DNA of 64,000 nt. Origin: Actinocatenispora thailandica. Lineage in GTDB: Bacteria > Actinomycetota > Actinomycetes > Mycobacteriales > Micromonosporaceae. The translations under genes were made by a program, and so were the position numbers. A model generated the notes under the pieces. The model was not told where the DNA came from. It ran no database searches and saw only the letters and a list, made by a program, of their open reading frames with translations. Location: positions 2,602,198 to 2,666,197 of the forward strand of contig NZ_AP023355.1 in NCBI RefSeq assembly GCF_016865425.1. Reading direction: 5' to 3'. This document shows, piece by piece, positions 16,870 to 24,144 of the stretch. How positions within the stretch are numbered: position 1 is the first letter of the stretch; the number at the start of each line of letters is the position of its first letter.

Positions 16870-18153
16870 TCAGGCGGGCGCCTCGGCGTCGACCGGGGTA
16901 CCGGTCGGCTGCTCCTCCGGCTCGTCGGGGAGCCGGCGCAGCCGGCGGACCGGGCTGGGCAGCACGAACAGCACGCCGGCCAGCGCGCCCACGGTGGCGA
17001 TCCACAGCGCCGGGCGCAGCCCGAGAGCAGCCCCGAGCACGCCGCCGAGCAACGACCCGATCGGCCGGACCCCGTAGTTGACGGACTGGAACGCGCCGGA
17101 CACCCGGGCCCGCAGCCGGACCGGCACGATCGCGGCGGTGATCGAACCGAACGCGATGTCGAGCATCATCACGCCCAGGCCGGCCCCGAACTCGCTGCCG
17201 AACACCAGCAGCAGCGCGGCCGGGCCGGGCCGGGTCGCGAGCGGTACCAGGATCAGCGGGGCGGGGAACAGCACCATCCCGACCAGCGCCGCCGGGCCGA
17301 TCCCGATCAGCCGGCCGAGCCGCGGTGTCAGGAACGCGCCGAGCAGGCTGCCGATCGCGCCGGCGCCGAGCACCAGCCCGAGCGTGCCGGGGGAGATGCC
17401 CAACCGGGTGGTGGCGTACAGCGTGAACAGCGCGGCGAAGGCGAAGTTGAACAGGTTCATCACCGCGGTACCCGCGAGTGTCGCGCGGATGGTCGCCGAG
17501 CGGCGCAGGTAGCTCAGCCCGCCGACCAGCCCGGCCAGGCCGGCGCGTTCGACGGGCGGTTCGGGTGCCCGGATGCCGCGCAGCAGCGCGGCCGAGGCCA
17601 GGAACGAGACGGCGTCGGCGAGCAGCGCGAACGGCGCACCGACGGCCTGCACGAGCAGCCCGCCCAGGCTCGGCCCGGCCAGGTACGACGCGGCCCGGCT
17701 GCCGTGGATCAGCGAGTTCGCCGCGACGAACCGCTCGCGCGGCACGACCGCGACGAACATGCTGGCGTCCGCGACGTCGAACAGCACCGACAGGGTGCCG
17801 GTGCCGAACGCCACCAGGTACAGCTGGGTCAGGCTCAGCGCGCCGGACACGGCGGCGACCGGCACCGTGGCGAGCAGTGCCGCGCGCAGCAGGTCGGCGA
17901 GGACCATGGTGCGGCGGCGCCGCCCGTACCGGTCGCTCGCTGCGCCGGCCAGCAGCGAGAACAGCAGGGCTGGCAGGGTGCCCGCGGCGGTCAGCAAGCC
18001 CATCTGGGCCGGGCCGGCGTGCAGCACGAGCACCGCGGCGAGCGGCAGCGCGAGGGTGCGGATCTGGTCGCCGAGCAGCGAGACGGTGTGGCTGCCCCAC
18101 AGCCGGCGAAAGTCCGGTGCGTGCAGCATCCGCAGCGTGCCGGCGCGCGTCAT
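16870..18153 (-). CDS. MFS transporter (multidrug-type)
   Basis: 427-residue integral membrane protein of about 12 helices. MLHAPDFRRLWGSHTVSLLGDQ is the typical N-terminus of the MFS subgroup near enterobactin/macrolide exporters, followed by the loop 2-3 motif GAASDRYGRRRRTMVLADLLRA. Substrate unknown; export of a toxic compound is the likely role given the adjacent ArsR-type repressor. ATG 18153 overlaps the 3' end of the repressor gene by 4 bp, so the two are co-translated from one message. The pair is inserted, in opposite orientation, between ylxP and rbfA. Confidence 0.85.
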   Translation of the reverse strand: MTRAGTLRMLHAPDFRRLWGSHTVSLLGDQIRTLALPLAAVLVLHAGPAQMGLLTAAGTLPALLFSLLAGAASDRYGRRRRTMVLADLLRAALLATVPVAAVSGALSLTQLYLVAFGTGTLSVLFDVADASMFVAVVPRERFVAANSLIHGSRAASYLAGPSLGGLLVQAVGAPFALLADAVSFLASAALLRGIRAPEPPVERAGLAGLVGGLSYLRRSATIRATLAGTAVMNLFNFAFAALFTLYATTRLGISPGTLGLVLGAGAIGSLLGAFLTPRLGRLIGIGPAALVGMVLFPAPLILVPLATRPGPAALLLVFGSEFGAGLGVMMLDIAFGSITAAIVPVRLRARVSGAFQSVNYGVRPIGSLLGGVLGAALGLRPALWIATVGALAGVLFVLPSPVRRLRRLPDEPEEQPTGTPVDAEAPA

Positions 18154-18719
18154 GATCGGCGGTCGATCGGCAGGGCGACGTCGAGGTACATCACCCGGCG
18201 GGCGCCGGCCGGCCGCAGCGACTCGTCGTCGGTTCGCGGCAGGTACGGCGCGAACAGGGCGGCGGTCCGCTCGGCCAGCTCGGCCATCTCGTCGGCGGTC
18301 AGGTAGACGTCCTGGTCGCCGAACGGGGCCTGGCGCCACTCGGAGGGCTCCGACTCGCGCCGGCCGATCCAGTCCAGCATGGCCGCCAGGTAGCGCTCCG
18401 CGATCACCGCCGACAGCGCATCGGTTGCCGCGCGGACCTCCATGCTGGCCGGCCGGCTCGGCCAGCTCGTCGCGCGGGCGGTCGCCTGCCAGGGCCGCTG
18501 TCGCCCGGTGCCGCCGGCGGCCTCCTCGACCAGCCCGTACTTGGCGAGCTGGCGCAGGTGGAACGAGCAGCTGGCGGACGACTCGTCGAGCAGCTGGCCG
18601 GCGCGGGTGGCGGTGAGCGGCCCTTCCCGGCGCAGCAGCCCGAGCAGCGCGAGGCGCAGCGGGTGGGCGAGCGCGCGCAGCGCGCGGGGATCGGTGAGTT
18701 CCACGACGGGCTTAGACAT
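18150..18719 (-). CDS. ArsR-type winged-helix repressor
   Basis: 189 residues. [35 protein letters not shown] then SSASCSFHLRQLAKYGLVEEA is the winged helix-turn-helix of ArsR/HTH_20-like regulators; the long C-terminal part (LDWIGRRESEPSEWRQAPFG, YLTADEMAELAERTAALF) is a ligand or dimer domain, with no metal-binding cysteine pair in the recognition helix, so small-molecule sensing is more likely than metal. ATG 18719 is preferred: TATGGT lies exactly 7 nt upstream and overlaps a palindrome. An ATG at 18731 lies inside the promoter. It probably represses itself and the MFS gene. Confidence 0.85.
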   Translation of the reverse strand: MSKPVVELTDPRALRALAHPLRLALLGLLRREGPLTATRAGQLLDESSASCSFHLRQLAKYGLVEEAAGGTGRQRPWQATARATSWPSRPASMEVRAATDALSAVIAERYLAAMLDWIGRRESEPSEWRQAPFGDQDVYLTADEMAELAERTAALFAPYLPRTDDESLRPAGARRVMYLDVALPIDRRS

Positions 18720-18726
18720 GCATGCC

Positions 18727-18764
18727 ACCATAGCTTTCGAAAGCTAGCTTTGGAAAGGTAGCTT
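18727..18764 (-). promoter_or_regulatory. ArsR operator-promoter
   Basis: On the minus strand TATGGT (plus 18727-18732) is the -10, 7 nt from the ATG. It overlaps a perfect 16-bp palindrome, TAGCTTTCGAAAGCTA (18731-18746), followed by a second, imperfect copy (18746-18764, GCTTTGGAAAGGTAGC). The tandem sites fall on the core promoter, ideal for repression, and stand out as AT-rich. Confidence 0.75.
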
Positions 18765-18852
18765 GGCATCGTGAACCGGGCCCGGGGCGGCGCGGTCGTC
18801 CGGCCGTATCCCCAGTACTGTCGAAGGGTTCGAAACGAGCGCAGGAGGAATC

Positions 18853-19392
18853 ATGTCGGACCCCGCCCGGGTGCGCCGGTACGCCGAACGGATCAAGGAG
18901 CTGGTCGCGTCCGCGTTGCGCAAGCAGGTCAAGGACCCGCGGCTGGGCATGGTGACGATCACCGACGTCCGGCTCACCAACGACCTGCACGACGCCACGC
19001 TGTTCTACACGGTGCTCGGCGATCCGACCGAGCAGGCGGCCACCACCGCCGCCCTGACCAGCGCGAACGGTCTGCTGCGCAGCATCGTCGGGAAGCGGCT
19101 CGGGCTGCGGTTCGCGCCGACGCTGACCTTCGTGATCGACGAGGTGCCCGAGCAGGCCGACCACATCGAGCAGCTGCTCGCCGCGGCCCGCGCCGCCGAC
19201 GCCGAGGTGCAGCGCCAGGCGGTCGACGCGCAGTACGCCGGGGACGCCCAGCCGTACAAGGTCGATGAGGGCGACGACGAGGATGAAACGGACGAGACGG
19301 ACGGGGACGTCGAGGACGACGAGCGTCAGGAGGCCGCCACCGGCGGGCCGGACCGTGATCTGTCGCACGCCCGGCCCGGCGGACCCGCGTGA
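18853..19392 (+). CDS. rbfA: ribosome-binding factor A
   Basis: KH-type factor needed for late 30S maturation and 16S rRNA 5'-end processing. 179 residues: VRRYAERIKELVASALRKQVKDPRLGMVTITDVRL and TSANGLLRSIVGKRLGLRFAPTLTFVIDEV are classic RbfA. A long, very acidic tail (DEGDDEDETDETDGDVEDDE) extends beyond the normal length of 120-130 residues, as in several actinobacteria. ATG follows the SD GCAGGAGGAATC. Its stop overlaps the GTG of nrnA, so translation is coupled. Confidence 0.95.
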   Translation: MSDPARVRRYAERIKELVASALRKQVKDPRLGMVTITDVRLTNDLHDATLFYTVLGDPTEQAATTAALTSANGLLRSIVGKRLGLRFAPTLTFVIDEVPEQADHIEQLLAAARAADAEVQRQAVDAQYAGDAQPYKVDEGDDEDETDETDGDVEDDERQEAATGGPDRDLSHARPGGPA

Positions 19393-20399
19393 CGGCGTCC
19401 GGCCCGATCGCGGAGGCCGACTGGGCGGCTACACTGGACCGGCTCCGGTCCGCCGGCTCGATCCTGCTCACCTGCCACCTGAACCCGGACGGCGACGCGC
19501 TGGGCAGCATGCTCGGCGCCGCCCTCGGACTCGCCCAGCTCGGCCTGCCGGTGCAGGCGAGCTTCCCGAGCCCGTACGAGCTGACCGGGGTGCTGGCCGA
19601 ACTGCCCGGGCGTGAGCTGCTGGTACCGCCGGGCGAGGCGCCGACCGCGCCGGAGCTGTTGGTGTCGTTCGACGCGAGCAGCGTCGATCGGCTCGGCGAC
19701 CTGGCCGACCGACTCGACGGCGCGGCGCACAGCCTGGTGTTCGACCACCACGCCTCGAACCCGGGCTTCGGTGAGCTGAACCTGGTGGACCCGGCCGCCG
19801 CCGCCACCGCGGTGCTGGTGGACGAGCTGCTGCGGCGGCTCGGTGTCCGGCTGACCGCGTCGATCGCGGAATGCCTCTACGTCGCGCTGTCCACCGACAC
19901 CGGCTCGTTCAAGTTCGCCGCCACCACCCAGGCGGTGCACGAGCTGGCCGGCCGGCTGGTCGCCACCGGCATCCCGCACGCCGAGCTGAGCCGCAAGCTC
20001 TACGACACGCGTCCGTTCGGCGCACTGCGGCTGCTGGCCGACGTGCTGGGCCGGGCCACGCTCGACCGGGCCGCCGCCTCCGGTGCCGGCCTGGTGGCCA
20101 GCCACGCCACCCTCGACGATCTGGCCCGGCACGGCCAGCCACCGCAGGTGCTGGAGACGCTGATCGGTGACCTGCGCACGGCGGCGGAGGCGGAGGTGGC
20201 CTGCCTGGCGAAGCAGGCCGCGGCCGACGAGTGGGTGGTCTCGCTGCGCAGCAAGGGCGCGGTCGACGTCGGCCGGGCGGCGACGGCGCTCGGCGGCGGC
20301 GGCCACCGGTTCGCGGCCGGGTTCACCGGTCACGGGAGCGTCGACGAGGTGCTCGCCTCGGTCACCGCCGAACTCGCGGGCTGTCGGCTCGATCGCTGA
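19389..20399 (+). CDS. nrnA: bifunctional oligoribonuclease / PAP phosphatase NrnA
   Basis: DHH-family phosphoesterase that degrades very short RNAs and hydrolyses 3'-phosphoadenosine 5'-phosphate. 336 residues with CHLNPDGDALGSMLG, FDASSVDRLGDL, the DHH box VFDHHAS, and the DHHA1 substrate-binding motif GGGGHRFAAGF near the end. GTG start on GTGA overlap with rbfA, the usual actinobacterial arrangement. Completes the RNA-turnover set with pnp and rnj in this window. Confidence 0.93.
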   Translation: MTASGPIAEADWAATLDRLRSAGSILLTCHLNPDGDALGSMLGAALGLAQLGLPVQASFPSPYELTGVLAELPGRELLVPPGEAPTAPELLVSFDASSVDRLGDLADRLDGAAHSLVFDHHASNPGFGELNLVDPAAAATAVLVDELLRRLGVRLTASIAECLYVALSTDTGSFKFAATTQAVHELAGRLVATGIPHAELSRKLYDTRPFGALRLLADVLGRATLDRAAASGAGLVASHATLDDLARHGQPPQVLETLIGDLRTAAEAEVACLAKQAAADEWVVSLRSKGAVDVGRAATALGGGGHRFAAGFTGHGSVDEVLASVTAELAGCRLDR

Positions 20400-20507
20400 C
20401 CGGCAGTCGGTCCGGGCGGTGAGCAATCGGCGGTTTCGCCCGTTGTGAGCGACGGATCCGGGCAACGGGCTGTCCCGCGGCTGGCCGGCAGATGAGAATC
20501 GGAAGAC

Positions 20508-20915
20508 GTGGATCAACATTCTCCGGCCGCCGCCGAGTCCGCGGCGCCACGCTGGTACGCGCCGGCCCGCGCGGTCGGCTTCGTCGGCGCCTCGCTCGCC
20601 GTCGGCGCGTTCCCCTCGTTCTCGCTGCGGTCGACGATCACGATGATCGGGCTCGGCGGCGTGTTCTTCTGGCTCGGCGTCACCCGGCGGCTCGCCCGGC
20701 ACCGGGCGGTCCGGCACATCGCCCGGCAGGCGCTGTGGTGGCTGGTGCCGGTGCTGGTCTTCGCCACGTTCGAGCTGGTCAGCTTCGCGCTCGGGTCGAC
20801 GCCGGCGCACCCGACGCTGTCCGCGCTGGCCGACCCGGTGCTGGAGCACTACTGGGCCCGGGCGGCGGTGTTCCTCGGCTGGATCACCGGGTACTGGGCG
20901 CTGGTGAAGCGATGA
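20508..20915 (+). CDS. small integral membrane protein, unknown function
   Basis: 135 residues starting MDQHSPAAAESAAPRWYAPA, followed by about four hydrophobic helices (AVGFVGASLAVGAFPSF; ITMIGLGGVFFWLGV; ALWWLVPVLVFATFELVSF; AAVFLGWITGYWALV). I do not recognise the family with certainty. It lies 108 bp downstream of nrnA, and its TGA stop is embedded in the ATGA that begins the tandem 80-bp element, so it is translationally coupled through the small ORFs to the DUF6186-like gene. GTG start; only a weak SD (GGAAG). Confidence 0.65.
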   Translation: MDQHSPAAAESAAPRWYAPARAVGFVGASLAVGAFPSFSLRSTITMIGLGGVFFWLGVTRRLARHRAVRHIARQALWWLVPVLVFATFELVSFALGSTPAHPTLSALADPVLEHYWARAAVFLGWITGYWALVKR

Positions 20916-20995
20916 GCGAGCGTGAGCGAGTGGGTCGTGGGTGCTGCGCGTGGTGGTGCCTCATCGGTGTTCCGACGAAGGAGGAACGGCGATGA
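20912..20995 (+). CDS. 27-residue sORF, copy 1 of tandem element
   Basis: ATG 20912 reads MSERERVGRGCCAWWCLIGV and continues PTKEERR to a TGA at 20993. The start overlaps the stop of the upstream membrane-protein gene (ATGA) and its own stop overlaps the next ATG (ATGA). It may be a coupling leader rather than a functional peptide; nothing but context supports translation. Confidence 0.35.
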   Translation: MSERERVGRGCCAWWCLIGVPTKEERR

Positions 20996-21075
20996 GCGAG
21001 CGTGAGCGAGTGAGTCATGGGTGCTGCGCGTGGTGGCGCCTCATCGGTGTTCCGACGAAGGAGGAACGGCGATGA
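20992..21075 (+). CDS. 27-residue sORF, copy 2 of tandem element
   Basis: Reads MSERERVSHGCCAWWRLIGV then PTKEERR, with three residue changes from copy 1 (all caused by single-base differences). It is preceded by AAGGAGG from copy 1 and overlaps the DUF6186-like ATG at 21072 by ATGA. The Cys-Cys-Ala-Trp-Trp core is kept in both copies. Translation is unproven. Confidence 0.35.
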   Translation: MSERERVSHGCCAWWRLIGVPTKEERR

Positions 21076-21290
21076 GCGTCACGCGCATCGCGACGCTCGT
21101 CGCGTACGGGCTGGCCCTGGTGTCGATCGTGACGCTGGAGGTGGCCGGGCGCCGGGAGGGTTCCCGGGTGCCGACGCTCGCGCAGCTGTGCGGCTTCGTC
21201 ATGCGGTACCGGGTGGGCCGGGTGCCGCTCGGTCGGGTGGCGCTGCTCGGTTTCTGGTGGTGGGTCGGGTTCCACTTCTTCGCCCGCTGA
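21072..21290 (+). CDS. small membrane protein (DUF6186-like)
   Basis: 72 residues starting MSVTRIATLVAYGLALVSIV, one helix, then EVAGRREGSRVPTLAQLCGFVM and a second helix near the end (ALLGFWWWVGFHFFAR). The layout and the terminal WxGxHFF-type motif resemble the small actinobacterial family I recall as DUF6186; unknown function. ATG 21072 is preceded by an ideal SD supplied by the tandem element. Likely works with the membrane protein at 20508. Confidence 0.65.
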   Translation: MSVTRIATLVAYGLALVSIVTLEVAGRREGSRVPTLAQLCGFVMRYRVGRVPLGRVALLGFWWWVGFHFFAR

Positions 21291-21441
21291 CCGTTCCTGC
21301 TCGCCGGGTTCTCCGGGGCCGCCGGGTGGCCTGCGGCGTGCGGGTCGGGCGGCGGGGGCCCGCCGGCGTTGGCTGCGGTGCATGACGCCACGATCACAGT
21401 CCGCATGGTGGGAAGTCGGGCGCAACCACTGGAACGAACGT

Positions 21442-21721
21442 TAACTTGGGTCGGGACGCGCGGCAACGCAGCGCGTTCGACGGTTCACCCGGAGCCGACG
21501 CGGATCCGTCGGCTCCAGCCGTGCCGAGCGCCTCGCTCGCTGCTGCGGCGACGCTGTCGCCGCGCTCGGTGAGCAGGGCGTGTCCGTCCGGTCGACCCGC
21601 GGGCGATCCCCGCAACGGTCCGGCGGCGCGACCCGACAGCGATGTCGGGCCTCGACAGCACGGCCCGACATCCGATGCCGGGCCCCACAGCCGATCCGAC
21701 AGCCGGCCGCGCCGCGGCCGG
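21442..21721 (+). ncRNA. hairpin-rich region, candidate structured leader or small RNA
   Basis: The 450-bp gap 21291-21740 has no convincing gene. A TAACTT -10-like hexamer (21442-21447) in an AT-rich patch is followed by six successive inverted repeats: 21456-21476 (6 bp), 21491-21516 (10 bp, GGAGCCGACG), 21545-21563 (8 bp), 21632-21649 (7 bp), 21663-21683 (8 of 9 bp) and 21703-21721 (8 bp, 3-nt loop). The last ends just before the SD of the sORF at 21741. High GC content raises the chance of such stems, so this is a candidate only. Confidence 0.35.
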
Positions 21722-21740
21722 GGCGTGAGGGGACACTGCC

Positions 21741-21872
21741 ATGCCGACCACCATCCAGTCACCGTCCAAGCCGGCCGCGACCGAGCAGGAGCGCAGCCGC
21801 CAGCAGGAGCGCGACGAGCAGCGCCGGGAGGCGCAGCGCGCGCTGCAGCGTTCACTGGAGAGCCGCTGGTAG
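21741..21872 (+). CDS. 43-residue charged small protein
   Basis: Starts MPTTIQSPSKPAATEQERSR and continues as a Gln/Glu/Arg-rich helix (QQERDEQRREAQRALQRSLESRW). GAGGGG lies upstream of the ATG, and G/C-ended codons run throughout. Its TAG stop forms the first bases of the TAGCGT promoter of the MBL gene. Likely a small helical protein; no family recognised. Confidence 0.5.
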   Translation: MPTTIQSPSKPAATEQERSRQQERDEQRREAQRALQRSLESRW

Positions 21873-21882
21873 CGTTCGGCCG

Positions 21883-22662
21883 GTGCGGATCCGCGTCCTC
21901 GGCAGCTGCGCGGCCTGGCCGGAGCCGGGCCGCGCCTGCACCGGGTTCCTGGTCAGTGACGCGGGTCGGCACCTCGTCGTCGATCTCGGGTACGGCACCG
22001 CGCCGCGGCTGTTCGCCGCGCTGCCGGTCGACCGGCTCGACGCGGTCGTGCTCACGCACGCCCATCCCGACCACATGCTCGACGTGCACGCGCTGCTGCG
22101 TGCCCGGCACTACGGCTTCCGCGGCACCGGTCTGCCGCGGCTGCCGGTGCACGCGCCGGCCGGCCTCGCCGAACTGCTCGCCCCGCTGGAGGGGCCGGAC
22201 GGCCCGGAGCTGATGGCCGCGACGTTCGACTGGCACGAGTACCGGCCGGGCGGCGTCATCGAACTCGGCCCGCTGCGGGTGGAGCTGGTCGCGCTGCCGC
22301 ACTACGTGCCGAACGCGGGGGTGCGGGTGACCGGCCCGGGCGGCGTGTTCGCCTACACCGGTGACACCGGGCCGGATCCGGCAGTGGCCCGGCTCGGCGC
22401 CGCCGCGGACCTGTTCGCGGTCGACGCCACCTTCCAGGACCGTCCGGTCAGCGAGGTGATGCCCCACCCGCGCTACGACCTGTCCGCCCGGGAGGCGGCC
22501 GGGTTCGCGACGCAGGCCGGCGCGCGGCGACTGCTGTTGACCCACTTCTGGCCCGGCGCGGACCGGGTCCGGGCCGCAGCGGAGGCCGCCGAGCACTTCG
22601 CCGGGCCGATCCTGGTCGCGGACGAGGACCAGACGATCGAGGTACGGGCCCCCGAAGTGTAA
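21883..22662 (+). CDS. MBL-fold metallohydrolase
   Basis: 259 residues. VRIRVLGSCAAWPEPGRACTGFLV opens the metallo-beta-lactamase fold; the zinc motif is VLTHAHPDHMLDVHALL (HxHxDH), with further ligands in VALPHYVPNAGVRV, YTGDTGPDP and LLTHFWPGAD. It resembles the RNase Z/ElaC-like hydrolases of the YhfI-type group in actinobacteria, but the substrate is unclear and a tRNA 3'-processing role should not be assumed. GTG 21883 has TAGCGT 7 nt upstream (21870-21875), consistent with leaderless translation. Between the sORF and a MATE exporter. Confidence 0.87.
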   Translation: MRIRVLGSCAAWPEPGRACTGFLVSDAGRHLVVDLGYGTAPRLFAALPVDRLDAVVLTHAHPDHMLDVHALLRARHYGFRGTGLPRLPVHAPAGLAELLAPLEGPDGPELMAATFDWHEYRPGGVIELGPLRVELVALPHYVPNAGVRVTGPGGVFAYTGDTGPDPAVARLGAAADLFAVDATFQDRPVSEVMPHPRYDLSAREAAGFATQAGARRLLLTHFWPGADRVRAAAEAAEHFAGPILVADEDQTIEVRAPEV

Positions 22663-22711
22663 GCAGTGACTTCGGCTTTCGCTGATTACCTCGCCGTGTC
22701 ATGATGGCGGC

Positions 22712-24037
22712 GTGACATCGACCGTACGGGCCGACCTGGTGGGCGGTCGCCGGATCGCGGCGCTGGCCCTGCCGGCGCTGGTGGTGCTTGCCGCCGAGCC
22801 GCTGTACGTCCTCGTCGACACCGCCGTGGTCGGCCATCTCGGCGCGGTTCCGCTGGCCGGGCTGGCACTGGGCGGCAACATCCTGTCGGCCGCGGCGATC
22901 CTCGGCAACTTCCTCGCGTACGGCACCACCGGCCGGGCCGCCCGGCGGTACGGGGCGGGTGATCGGGCCGGCGCGGTCGCCGAGGGCGTGCAGGCGAGCT
23001 GGCTGGCCCTGGCCGGTGGGCTCGGGTTCATCGTGGCCGCCCAACTGCTGGCCGGTCCGGTCAGTCACCTGCTCGCCGGCGGCGGTACCGGCGGCGCCGC
23101 GATCGCCGCCGGCGCCGAGCGCTGGCTGCGGATCGCCGCGTTCGGCGCGCCGGGGATCCTGCTCGCGCTGGCCGGCAACGGGTGGATGCGCGGGGTCCAG
23201 GCGACCCGCCGGCCGGTGGTGTTCGTGCTCGCCGCGAACCTGCTCTCCGCGGTACTGGGGCCGGTGCTGGTCTACCCGGCGGGGCTCGGGCTGGTCGGTT
23301 CCGCGATCGCGAACGTCACCGCGCAGACGGTTTCGGCCGTGCTGTTCGTGGCCGCGCTGCTGGCCGAGCGCGTCGACCTGCGGCCCCGACCGGCGCTGCT
23401 GCGGGCCCAGCTGTCGGTCGGCCGCGATCTGGTGCTGCGCACCCTGTCCATGCAGCTGTGCTTCACCTCGGCGGCGGCGGTCGCCGCCCGGTTCGGCGCG
23501 GCTGCTCTCGGCGCGCACCAGATCGCGCTGCAACTGTGGAACTTCTGCTCGCTGCTGCTGGACTCGGTGGCGGTCGCGGCGCAGTCGCTGATCGGTGCGG
23601 ACCTGGGCGCCGGCCGGCCGCTGCAGGCACGGCTGACCGCCCGGCGGATCGGCATCGCCGGCGCGGTCTGCGGCGCCGGCCTGGCGGTGCTGGTGGGGCT
23701 CGGTGCCCCGGTCCTGCCCGGCGTGTTCAGTGCCGACCCGGCGGTGCACCACCAGGCGATGCTCGCCTGGCCGTGGTTCGTCGGGCTGTTGCCGCTGGCC
23801 GGCGTCGTCTTCGCGCTGGACGGGGTGCTGATCGGCGCCGGTGACGTGGGCTTCCTGCGCAACCTGACGTTGATCTCCACGCTGGCCGGGTTCCTGCCGG
23901 CGATCTGGCTGGCGTACGCGCTGCGGTTGGGGCTGGGCGGCGTGTGGGCCGGTCTCGGCGTGTTCATCGCGCTGCGGCTGGTGCTCGCGGTGGGCCGTAC
24001 CGTCCGCGGCGGCTGGGCGGTCCCCGGCTCCGGCTGA
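22712..24037 (+). CDS. MATE-family efflux transporter (DinF-like)
   Basis: 441 residues, about 12 membrane helices. GRRIAALALPALVVLAAEPLYVLVDTAVVGHLG is the MATE/DinF N-terminal repeat, with the second repeat from about residue 230 (LVLRTLSMQLCFTSAAAVAARFGAAALGAHQIAL). It exchanges a cation for drugs or metabolites; the substrate is unknown. A DinF-like gene upstream of truB is a common actinobacterial neighbour. GTG 22712 lies 6 nt after CATGAT, a near match to the leaderless -10. No SD. Confidence 0.92.
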   Translation: MTSTVRADLVGGRRIAALALPALVVLAAEPLYVLVDTAVVGHLGAVPLAGLALGGNILSAAAILGNFLAYGTTGRAARRYGAGDRAGAVAEGVQASWLALAGGLGFIVAAQLLAGPVSHLLAGGGTGGAAIAAGAERWLRIAAFGAPGILLALAGNGWMRGVQATRRPVVFVLAANLLSAVLGPVLVYPAGLGLVGSAIANVTAQTVSAVLFVAALLAERVDLRPRPALLRAQLSVGRDLVLRTLSMQLCFTSAAAVAARFGAAALGAHQIALQLWNFCSLLLDSVAVAAQSLIGADLGAGRPLQARLTARRIGIAGAVCGAGLAVLVGLGAPVLPGVFSADPAVHHQAMLAWPWFVGLLPLAGVVFALDGVLIGAGDVGFLRNLTLISTLAGFLPAIWLAYALRLGLGGVWAGLGVFIALRLVLAVGRTVRGGWAVPGSG

Positions 24038-24105
24038 CGGTGCCACCCCGGGCGCCGGCCAGCGGCGTCATCGGGGCGCCGGGTGACGGCGCCGCCTGGC
24101 TCGGA

Positions 24106-24144
24106 CCGTCAGCGCCAGCGGCAGTCGGCCGTCAGCGGCAGTCG
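24106..24144. repeat. short direct repeat across the stop codon of the next minus-strand gene
   Basis: CCGTCAGCG-ccagCGGCAGTCG (24106-24127) is followed by CCGTCAGCGGCAGTCG (24129-24144). The second copy contains the stop (TCA 24132-24134) and last codons (Asp-Cys-Arg) of the minus-strand gene, repeating the pattern at nadA and the DUF4439 gene. Confidence 0.6.

Larger units (their letters stand above)
20911..21078 (+). repeat. 80-bp tandem duplication with embedded SD and ATGA coupling
   Basis: Copy 1 (20911-20990) and copy 2 (20991-21070) agree at 77 of 80 positions by my count; a truncated third start (21071-21078) forms the beginning of the DUF6186-like gene. Each copy opens with GATGAGCGAGCGTGAGCGAG and ends with an SD (GAAGGAGGAACGGC) placed for the next ATG. 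Confidence 0.9.
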
